This document shows positions 6,719 to 12,704 of a DNA stretch of 12,704 bases, piece after piece. The stretch comes from Eubacterium sp. GTDB taxonomy: Bacteria > Bacillota > Clostridia > Lachnospirales > Lachnospiraceae. Each line of letters begins with the position of its first letter. Position 1 is the stretch's first letter. The position numbers were made by a program, and so were the translations under genes. The notes beneath the pieces are model-generated. The model was not told where the DNA came from and searched no databases. It saw only the letters and a program-made list of their open reading frames with translations. The stretch spans positions 1-12,704 of the forward strand of contig JAJGAH010000023.1 in the NCBI GenBank assembly GCA_020844525.1, written 5' to 3'.

Positions 6719-7046
6719 ATAACTTTACTCCTTCCTTATCGATATTTTGATAAAAAGGATATACATGTAACCATTTATTGAAAGTATTTATACTGACAAC
6801 AACCGGGTTGATTTCAAGATCATGATCAAGGTTGTAATCAAAAGTAATTGCAGCAAGTTTGCTTTGATATTGCTTTAGATCAATGTCAGTTCCTTCTGCA
6901 AGGATCATGATGTCGATATCAGAATCCTGGTTATAGTCTCCTCTTGCATAAGACCCAAATAGAATGACGTATTTTAATGCATTCCCATAAATCTTCTTAA
7001 GCTCGTCAACGTAACTTTCTAATATGTTTTGTAGCGAAAGTGGCAT
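6708..7046 (-). CDS. Minimal nucleotidyltransferase (MNT), antitoxin-like
   Basis: A 112-residue nucleotidyltransferase of the DNA polymerase beta superfamily. The core motif is FGSYARGDYNQDSDIDIMI, with Gly31-Ser32 and Asp43/Asp45 forming the GSx10DxD metal and ATP site. A candidate third acidic residue is Glu78 (DLEINPVVV). Length and motif fit the MNT component of MNT/HEPN toxin-antitoxin pairs, in which it transfers AMP to the HEPN partner. AAGGAGG lies seven bases upstream of the ATG. The gene follows the ADP-ribosylglycohydrolase gene after 82 AT-rich bases in the same direction, with no clear terminator between, so the three may share a transcript. Catalysis looks intact; the target is inferred from the family. 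Confidence 0.9.
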   Translation of the reverse strand: MPLSLQNILESYVDELKKIYGNALKYVILFGSYARGDYNQDSDIDIMILAEGTDIDLKQYQSKLAAITFDYNLDHDLEINPVVVSINTFNKWLHVYPFYQNIDKEGVKLYAA

Positions 7047-7128
7047 ATATATTCCTCCTTCCGATCAATATATTAAATATTCCTTATTCGTATTTTAATG
7101 CTTAGGTTTAAGATTGTCATCTGGTAGT

Positions 7129-8166
7129 TTAACATAATTGCCGACAGAGGCTCCCGATCCAATCTATTCGAATAATTCTGGAGAGCCATTCACCTGGAAT
7201 TTGTTTTTCACCATAATACAAGCCTGCCAACCCTCCTGCTACAGCAGCGGTGGTATCTGTGTCGTTTCCGAGATTAACAGCTTTCAGTACACATTCGCGG
7301 TAGCTGGTTGTTGTTATGAGACACCAGAATGCAGCGGTTATGGTATGAACCACATATCCGGAGCTGAAAATGGTTGATACATCAGCATCTGCCAGGGATT
7401 GAAGATTCCGAAGTCTGTTGTAGTAGTAAAGTTCCTTAGAAGGAAAATTGTCCCGACTGGAGTAGAAGCTAAATGCCTTACGTACGCCTGTCTGAAGAAG
7501 ATCCATAAAAGAAATGCCGATCTTTGGTTTACTTTGTTTATAGTTCAGAATCTCACGAACACAGAAATAATAGATGCCGCAAGCAATCTTAGAGCGAATA
7601 TGCGCATGAGTAAGCGCCGATATCCGATGAACCCAGTTTACTGCTTCTTCGTCTGTGAGATTTAAAGTTTCCTGCTTTTCCCAGAGATAAATGCAAACAG
7701 GCAGGATACGCATAAGAGAGCCGTTGCCATTGGAATTCTCACCGGTGCTTCCGCAGGACTGTACATCTTTTCCTTCTTTGAAGCGTGCAATGGCAGTGGA
7801 GCAGGTATTTCCCATATCAAACGCTTCGCCCTGTGGCGTGTATTCTCCGTGATCAAGCCAGGCAGCAAACCGTCTCATGATATCGTTCAAGTCTATAAGT
7901 GATTCCGAACCTGAAAGGTCAGCACTCTCTTCGTTTTCAGTACTTTTTTCGCTTTCTGATTTTTTTGATTCTACGAGGCTGGCAAGTTCTGCAAGTGTCA
8001 TGCTGCTGTCATCTGACCAGCTTCCTGCAGGAACGTCGTAGGTCCCAAATCCCATTATATCCCTGACAGGGTTCATCTTTATTTCTTCCCTGGACATAAA
8101 TTCTACCGGCACACCAAGTGCATCGCCGGTGACAAGACCAAGTATGCCATTCTCCCAATATCCCAT
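7129..8166 (-). CDS. ADP-ribosylglycohydrolase family protein (DraG/ARH type)
   Basis: A 345-residue protein of the ARH family, whose members remove ADP-ribose or related groups from proteins, nucleic acids or small molecules using two Mg ions. Visible motifs are GLVTGDALGVPVEF (residues 10-23), GSWSDDSSM (48-56, metal ligands Ser51, Asp52, Asp53), ENSNGNGSLMRILP in the middle, and GNDTDTTAAVAGGLAG with Asp302, Asp304 and Thr305. All metal-binding positions look intact. I start at 8166 (AAAAGGT seven bases upstream, family-like N-terminus). The frame is open to an ATG at 8277, but those 37 residues do not resemble the family and lack a ribosome binding site. Residues about 67-90 are an odd Ser/Glu/Lys-rich insertion before the usual DIMRRFAAWL helix. 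A TATAAT on the minus strand at 8306-8301 could be its -10, without a good -35. Substrate unknown. Confidence 0.9.
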   Translation of the reverse strand: MGYWENGILGLVTGDALGVPVEFMSREEIKMNPVRDIMGFGTYDVPAGSWSDDSSMTLAELASLVESKKSESEKSTENEESADLSGSESLIDLNDIMRRFAAWLDHGEYTPQGEAFDMGNTCSTAIARFKEGKDVQSCGSTGENSNGNGSLMRILPVCIYLWEKQETLNLTDEEAVNWVHRISALTHAHIRSKIACGIYYFCVREILNYKQSKPKIGISFMDLLQTGVRKAFSFYSSRDNFPSKELYYYNRLRNLQSLADADVSTIFSSGYVVHTITAAFWCLITTTSYRECVLKAVNLGNDTDTTAAVAGGLAGLYYGEKQIPGEWLSRIIRIDWIGSLCRQLC

Positions 8167-8215
8167 ATATATTACCTTTTCTGTCAGAAAAACATATTGC
8201 AATTTCGAAAAGTCA

Positions 8216-8232
8216 GAATCACCGACTGATTC
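8216..8232. repeat. Short inverted repeat upstream of the ADP-ribosylglycohydrolase gene
   Basis: GAATCA (8216-8221) and TGATTC (8227-8232) form a perfect 6-bp stem with a 5-base loop, 50 bases before the chosen start at 8166. No strong T-run follows. It could be a protein-binding site or a weak leader hairpin; its role is unknown. Confidence 0.35.
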
Positions 8233-8315
8233 GATACTTGTGACGAATATTTTACTTGTGTGGTTGGAGTTGATCATATGCCATTGCTATTAAATGGATT
8301 ATTATAATAGTAATT

Positions 8316-9902
8316 CTATACACTATGGTTAATACAGTGTTCTTTTTGATATGTGGTTGGTGATACACCATAGTACTTTTTGAAAACAGAAATAAAATGC
8401 TTTGTAGATACGAATCCTAGTTTCTCTCCGATTTCATATATTTTTGTTTCAGGGAAATCTTTTAAGTAAGCTGCGGCGTGTTCCATTCGGATTTGCATAA
8501 GGTACTTGCTATATGAGATTCCTAATTTCTTATGAAAAAGATTACTTAAATAGCTACTGTTTACGTTACAGTAATCAGCCACTTCGGACAATGAGATGCT
8601 TTCACAAAAATGTTTGGTAATATACTCTTTTGCCATTTTTATGACGGGCATCGTATCCTGTGTAATCGCCTGTTCTTTCCCCATGAGGGAAAAAACAGAT
8701 ATATATATATCATGGAAAAAGTCATCATCAGAAATAGATCCACTGCAAGCAATACAGAAATGTGTCAGCTCTTTCCATGCAGATGTCAAGAGTTCGTCCT
8801 CAATAAGAAAACGATCGGTAATACTCTGAATCATATAGCATCCAATTTCCCAAAGTGTGGAGGAATTCTTGTGGGGAACCAGATTGCATAACTGATCTAT
8901 ATCTATCCGTAGAGTGGTATCGTTTGAATCGGCAAAGTCAGAAAGAATCCTCTTATTTCTTTTTTCAAATTCAATAAGTTGTTGCTGATATTTATCTAAT
9001 AAGGTGTAGGAATACAAGTCGTTCGAAGCAAAGAGTGGTAATGAACGCAAATTAGCAATACTTGAAAGGGAAAAGGATAAATCCATACTGTCATCGACAA
9101 TGCGTCCAGCAAATAAATTTGTGTCCTTTGCAAAGTTGAAAGAGGAGGAAAAAGTTTTTTGAAATTCATGGAGATTTTCAATAAGGATCTCCTTACTTTC
9201 TCCTTCCGCTACAATATAGGTATCACCATTGTTTCCCAAAAAGGAAGTCCAGTTGTATTTCTTGCATAAAGAAGCAATGGTGAGATTTAATTGATAATTG
9301 CGAGAGTGTGCCTCCGTGGGAAGAACAGCGTTATCACGGGCAATAGGCAGCATAGCGCCCAGCAGAACACAGGCATATGGAAGCATGGGTGTAGTATCTG
9401 TATTAGAGAATATTTTATAACCTTGATATATTCCATCGCTGTCATCTTCCAATATTGCACGAAATAACATTGCACGAGGATTGGTACGTTCCTCTGCGGT
9501 TGGGTTGGCAAGTAACATAGGCATATATTTTTGTAGGCGTTCTTTAATATCATCTAGCAGTTTAATAAGATCATCATCTACCAGGGGTTTTAACAGATAG
9601 TCCTTTACCCCATATTGAATAGCTTTTCTTGCATAAGAAAAATCATCGAAACCGGAAATAATTATTACAATTGTTTCCGGGTAATTCTCATATATGAACT
9701 TGGCTAGACTTAATCCATCCATACCAGGCATCTTGATGTCAGTAATAACAACATCGTAAGAAGCTTGTTTAAGATATTCCATTGCTTCGATTCCATCCCG
9801 CGCCGTGTGAGGAACATCGAAACAAGATGAATGTTTAGGAATGCTTTTTGAGAGCCACATACGCATAAGAGGCTCATCATCAACAACAAGGATATGATTC
9901 AT
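8316..9902 (-). CDS. Response regulator, YesN-like, REC + AraC-type DNA-binding domain
   Basis: A 528-residue two-component response regulator and transcription factor. Residues 1-120 are a receiver domain: acidic pocket Asp8/Asp9, phosphoacceptor Asp55 in VVITDIKMPGMDG, Ser83 and Lys105 (DYLLKPL). The long middle (about 125-415) has no motif I recognise, as is usual in YesN proteins. Residues about 425-523 form an AraC/XylS helix-turn-helix domain (ISLSEVADYCNVNSSYLSNLF, then IYEIGEKLGFVSTKHFISVF and FKKYYGVSPTTYQ). The start overlaps the kinase stop by one base (TAATG), with GAGG seven bases upstream, so the two are translationally coupled. Its likely target is the divergent binding-protein promoter. 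Such regulators mostly activate sugar transport genes. Family call is secure; the ligand is unknown. Confidence 0.95.
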   Translation of the reverse strand: MNHILVVDDEPLMRMWLSKSIPKHSSCFDVPHTARDGIEAMEYLKQASYDVVITDIKMPGMDGLSLAKFIYENYPETIVIIISGFDDFSYARKAIQYGVKDYLLKPLVDDDLIKLLDDIKERLQKYMPMLLANPTAEERTNPRAMLFRAILEDDSDGIYQGYKIFSNTDTTPMLPYACVLLGAMLPIARDNAVLPTEAHSRNYQLNLTIASLCKKYNWTSFLGNNGDTYIVAEGESKEILIENLHEFQKTFSSSFNFAKDTNLFAGRIVDDSMDLSFSLSSIANLRSLPLFASNDLYSYTLLDKYQQQLIEFEKRNKRILSDFADSNDTTLRIDIDQLCNLVPHKNSSTLWEIGCYMIQSITDRFLIEDELLTSAWKELTHFCIACSGSISDDDFFHDIYISVFSLMGKEQAITQDTMPVIKMAKEYITKHFCESISLSEVADYCNVNSSYLSNLFHKKLGISYSKYLMQIRMEHAAAYLKDFPETKIYEIGEKLGFVSTKHFISVFKKYYGVSPTTYQKEHCINHSV

Positions 9903-11719
9903 TAGGATACCTCATTCTTTATGATCGGAAGGCTTATAGAAACTGTTGTACCATTGTCAGAGGAAAGAATATCCAGAGATGCAGAGTCCCCATATTTCAG
10001 CCGAAGTCGTTTGGCAATATTAACTAAGCCAATGTTGCCTATATGAGCTGTTTCAGATTCGTCGTGGATAGGGACATTGATGCGTTGGCGCAAGAGTTTC
10101 AGGGTTTCTGCATTTATACCAGGACCATTATCAGATACTTGGATAGAATAATGGTCATGATTTATACAGGAAGCTATATGAATTACAGTTTGCCCACGAT
10201 TTTGTTCGCAAGCGTATTTAATAGCGTTTTCAATCAAAGGTTGTATGGTTAGTGACGGGATCTGTTCATTGTATAGATTAGAAGCAATAAATATGTCATA
10301 TTGAAGTCGATCCTGATAACGTAGTTGTACGAGTTTTAAATACGCCTGACAAATTTCAATTTCTTTTTGCAGTGAAATATCTTTAGAAACATTCATAACT
10401 CCGCCTAAAAACGAGGAGAAAGTTTCTATAGCAATAATTGCGGTATCATACTCTTCGCATTTAATAAGAAGACTGATTGTATTCAGAGTGTTATAAAGAA
10501 AATGCGGACGAATTTGGCTACACAAAGAATTGTACTGTGCTTCTTTTGCTAAATACTGTGCCTGATAGATTTCTTTTGCCAAGAGCGCATTTCGTTTAAT
10601 GACATTTTGTAATGCCTCAGTCATTTGGTTGAATGACTTGGCTAAGTAACCAACTTCATCGTTCGTAGTGACGTGAGCCTTTACGGTCAAATCGCCATCT
10701 TCAACGTGTTGCATGAGTCCAACAATCTCAAACAATTGTTGTGTGAATTTTTTAATGATGATGTGAAACCCAAGGTCAGCAAGCATGATACAAAATATCG
10801 CTAGTGCAACAGTCTTCATAAGATTGGAGCGCAGCGGAGCCATCAAAGTGTGGTAAGAGTGTAATGCCACGATGTTTATGCTGTAATTAGAGAGCGAAAG
10901 TACATTTACCAAGTACTTTTGGTTATTCAATACAATAATCCCAGATTGTCTGAATTTATCTCCGTCTACCATTGCTTCCTCTAAACCGCTTGGAATAGGG
11001 GCAGAGCGATAAAGCACTTGATTTCTGGAATTCATAATCAATAGCAGTCCACCTGCATTTAAATTGATTTTATTGCATATTTTACTGATACCAGAGTAAT
11101 CTGCATCGACTTTTACAACTCCGATAGTTTTATTATTGTCATTCTTACTTCTGAGCTGGCGAACAACTGAAAAAACAGCAGTTGGCTTTTCACCGTATAC
11201 TTTTTCCAATTGTGGTTCAACAAACAAGGGTTTGGTGGTTTTTTTTGCCTCTTTATACCAGGAACTTTCTGTGTAAGTAGCAAGATCCGGCATATCATTA
11301 GGAGTACGCGTATAACTGTATAGAGAATTATCGTTTGCAATGTATACGCGGAGGACTTCACTCCGAGGAAGAGTCATAACCGAGGAAAGAAAACTTTCCA
11401 CGATTCGTTTGGAATATAGTGTGTTGCTGGTATTCGTCGGTGGATACTCCAATTGAGTAAGAACTTCATCATTATAATAAGGAGTAAGTGTAAGACGATA
11501 CAGCTCATCCATGTAAGTACTGACATTTGTTCCGGCTTGCTCTATGGTTTGCTGGGTTTGAGCAATCGTCTGCTCTTGAAGTTGTCGGGCGTTCCAGCGG
11601 TATGTAAGGTAAGTTATTGCCAAAATAACAGCAAGATTTACTATACTGATAGCAAGAAGCAACCTGGTTTTAAATGATTTTTTTAATGGATTAATAGTCA
11701 ATTTGATCAATTTTAGCAC
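9902..11719 (-). CDS. Sensor histidine kinase, YesM-like (extracellular sensor, HAMP, His kinase)
   Basis: A membrane histidine kinase of about 605 residues that phosphorylates the next gene's product. It has a membrane helix at about 20-42, an extracellular Cache-like sensor to about 295, a second helix (LMKTVALAIFCIMLADLGF), and HAMP at about 315-370 (NDEVGYLAKSFNQM). The His kinase motif QIRPHFLYNTLN has phosphoacceptor His406. The ATP-binding domain has Asn498 (NAIKYA) and DNGPGI with Asp530. The layout is standard for the family. There is no ATG start: GTG at 11719 lies only one base after the AAAGGAG ribosome site, so TTG at 11710, ten bases after it and three codons in, may be the true start. 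Both keep the first membrane helix. Numbering here is from 11719. The sensed ligand is probably a sugar or oligosaccharide, judged from the neighbouring binding protein. Confidence 0.95.
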   Translation of the reverse strand: MLKLIKLTINPLKKSFKTRLLLAISIVNLAVILAITYLTYRWNARQLQEQTIAQTQQTIEQAGTNVSTYMDELYRLTLTPYYNDEVLTQLEYPPTNTSNTLYSKRIVESFLSSVMTLPRSEVLRVYIANDNSLYSYTRTPNDMPDLATYTESSWYKEAKKTTKPLFVEPQLEKVYGEKPTAVFSVVRQLRSKNDNNKTIGVVKVDADYSGISKICNKINLNAGGLLLIMNSRNQVLYRSAPIPSGLEEAMVDGDKFRQSGIIVLNNQKYLVNVLSLSNYSINIVALHSYHTLMAPLRSNLMKTVALAIFCIMLADLGFHIIIKKFTQQLFEIVGLMQHVEDGDLTVKAHVTTNDEVGYLAKSFNQMTEALQNVIKRNALLAKEIYQAQYLAKEAQYNSLCSQIRPHFLYNTLNTISLLIKCEEYDTAIIAIETFSSFLGGVMNVSKDISLQKEIEICQAYLKLVQLRYQDRLQYDIFIASNLYNEQIPSLTIQPLIENAIKYACEQNRGQTVIHIASCINHDHYSIQVSDNGPGINAETLKLLRQRINVPIHDESETAHIGNIGLVNIAKRLRLKYGDSASLDILSSDNGTTVSISLPIIKNEVS

Positions 11720-11734
11720 TCTCCTTTAAAGATA

Positions 11735-11764
11735 ATTATATACTTATGAGGGTATAATGTGCAA
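11735..11764 (-). promoter_or_regulatory. Probable promoter of the kinase-regulator operon
   Basis: On the minus strand TTGCAC (11764-11759) and a perfect TATAAT (11740-11735) are separated by 18 bases. The -10 ends 15 bases before the GTG at 11719, giving a very short leader that just holds the ribosome site. The -35 is weak (three of six), which fits an activated or low-level promoter. Confidence 0.5.
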
Positions 11765-11817
11765 TAAATCAGCTAAACCCCCAAAAAACTGAAACCTTCA
11801 TCTAAAAATTTGGGTAT

Positions 11818-11846
11818 TTATTACAAACACAACTCCGCGCTACAAT
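11818..11846 (+). promoter_or_regulatory. Possible promoter of the binding-protein gene
   Basis: TACAAT (11841-11846) matches five of six -10 bases and has TTATTA (11818-11823) 17 bases upstream as a poor -35. This would give a leader of roughly 80 bases before the ATG at 11936. A weak -35 fits activation by an AraC-type regulator bound upstream, but that is inference. Confidence 0.4.
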
Positions 11847-11935
11847 AATGACATAAGGGAGGCGCGCTTCAAGATGATTTCCGAATTTCAAACTGATCAA
11901 TTTTAAATTCAAATCAAGTACGAGGGAGGAAGACT

Positions 11936-12704
11936 ATGAAATTTCGTAAGATTGCTGCGATGACGATGGTGGTGGCAATGATCAGTGGCACATTAGCTGG
12001 TTGTGGCGGTGCAACTAGTAGTAAGGATTCTAGCAGTGCAGATTCTAACATAGCAAATACTGCTTCTACAGCAGAAAACACTGAAACTTCCGGTAAAAAA
12101 GTGAACCTCAAATTTTTTACCGGTAAAATCGAAACAGTTGATGTGATGAATGAGATCATTGATGATTTCAATGCATCTCAGGACCATATTGTTGTTGAGC
12201 AAGAATATCAAAAAGATGCCAGTAACGTTATTAAAATAAAATTTGCTTCCAACGAAGTACCGGATATTATGACTACATATGAACAAGGTTATGTCGATGA
12301 AGGCAAGTATATGGACATTTCGGATTTGAATGAGTTCTGGGATCGTATGTCTCCTGATATGAAAACTGCTTGTACAGATGTAAATTCCGGAAAAGTCTAT
12401 CGTATCTGCACGAACATGACAACGGCAGGTTTCTTTTACAACAAAGATATTTTAAGCAAAGCTGGTTATACCGAGTTTCCGACAGAATGGACTGACTTTG
12501 AAACCATGCTTGAGACCATCAAAGAGAAGGAACCCGATGTCACCCCTTGGTTTATCTTTGGTAGCGAAGCTTGGCATCTTGGTCATCTGATTGAGTTTAT
12601 TCCTCATGGCTATATCAAGTCAACACTGGGTGCTGTTGAAGCTAAAAAGGCTTTCTTGGCTAATGATCAGGATAAGCTCCGGTTCGCAGCAGCAGATGGT
12701 CCGA
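11936..12704 (+). CDS. Extracellular solute-binding lipoprotein (family 1, sugar ABC transporter), 3' end outside window
   Basis: The first 256 codons of a sugar-binding lipoprotein that would deliver substrate to an ABC importer at the membrane. GGGAGGA lies five bases before the ATG. The signal peptide ends in a lipobox (TLAGC, lipidated Cys23), followed by a Ser/Thr/Ala-rich linker to about residue 58. The mature part begins VNLKFFTGK and has SNEVPDIMTTYEQG, NMTTAGFFYNKDILSKAGY and PTEWTDFETML, the usual order in family 1 binding proteins, where the sugar sits between two lobes. It lies divergent from a YesM/YesN pair, a frequent arrangement in which the pair controls the transporter. Permease genes would be expected beyond the right edge. 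The sugar cannot be told from the sequence. No stop is reached in the window. Confidence 0.9.
   Translation, partial: MKFRKIAAMTMVVAMISGTLAGCGGATSSKDSSSADSNIANTASTAENTETSGKKVNLKFFTGKIETVDVMNEIIDDFNASQDHIVVEQEYQKDASNVIKIKFASNEVPDIMTTYEQGYVDEGKYMDISDLNEFWDRMSPDMKTACTDVNSGKVYRICTNMTTAGFFYNKDILSKAGYTEFPTEWTDFETMLETIKEKEPDVTPWFIFGSEAWHLGHLIEFIPHGYIKSTLGAVEAKKAFLANDQDKLRFAAADGP

Larger units (their letters stand above)
11704..11905. repeat. Two copies of a 12-bp direct repeat flanking the divergent intergenic region
   Basis: TGATCAATTTTA occurs at 11704-11715 (over the kinase start) and again at 11894-11905 (31 bases before the binding-protein ATG). It contains the palindrome TGATCA. Matching copies at both edges of a divergent promoter region suggest a regulator site, but AT-rich chance similarity is possible. 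Confidence 0.45.

Noticed and set aside
7138..7665. Plus-strand frames opposite the ADP-ribosylglycohydrolase
   Set aside because: They are antisense to a gene with intact family motifs and have no supporting features.
8167..8277. Longer N-terminus for the ADP-ribosylglycohydrolase from ATG at 8277
   Set aside because: The extra 37 residues do not resemble the family and no ribosome site precedes 8277; the start at 8166 has both.
11764..11815. Possible catabolite-repression site or stem between AAACCCCC and TTTGGG
   Set aside because: The pairing is imperfect and the stretch lacks the CG centres expected of a CcpA site.

Overview
The window looks like a chromosomal segment of a low-to-mid GC Gram-positive gut anaerobe, most likely a Lachnospiraceae-type Clostridium. 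The signs are Shine-Dalgarno sequences of the AAGGAGG type, VaFE/ester-bond surface repeats, a pilin-like protein with an 'NVQTGD' sorting signal, a YesM/YesN two-component pair and a family 1 sugar-binding lipoprotein. Species cannot be named from the sequence. The left third (surface-protein operon) looks richer in G+C than the right two thirds.

Layout: (a) 1-92, the end of an IS3-like insertion sequence that runs out of the window to the left. It carries the first 13 codons of a transposase-like gene on the minus strand and a strong 14-bp hairpin. (b) 132-6111, a two-gene plus-strand operon with an 11-base overlap. It encodes a 456-residue pilin-like surface protein and a 1539-residue surface protein that joins a subtilisin-like protease domain, a thioester (covalent adhesin) domain, a SpaA/Cna-B domain, a DUF7601-like region and three ester-bond (VaFE) repeats. 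No sortase gene is in the window. (c) 6112-6298, a 187-base convergent gap with two hairpins and a possible promoter. (d) 8166-6299, minus strand: an ADP-ribosylglycohydrolase-type protein, then a MNT nucleotidyltransferase and a HEPN protein that overlap (toxin-antitoxin-like). (e) 11719-8316, minus strand: a YesM-type sensor kinase and a YesN-type response regulator overlapping by one base. (f) 11936-12704, plus strand: the first 256 codons of a sugar ABC transporter binding lipoprotein, divergent from the kinase.

How the parts may work together: the kinase, regulator and binding protein form a familiar nutrient-sensing arrangement in which the pair controls the divergent transporter. The pilin and the protease-adhesin probably build one cell-surface structure, with the large protein as tip adhesin. 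The insertion sequence ends only 39 bases before the pilin start, so the operon's original promoter has probably been separated from it. The most unusual item is the fusion of a subtilase to a thioester adhesin. Next is the hydrolase gene beside a MNT/HEPN pair.
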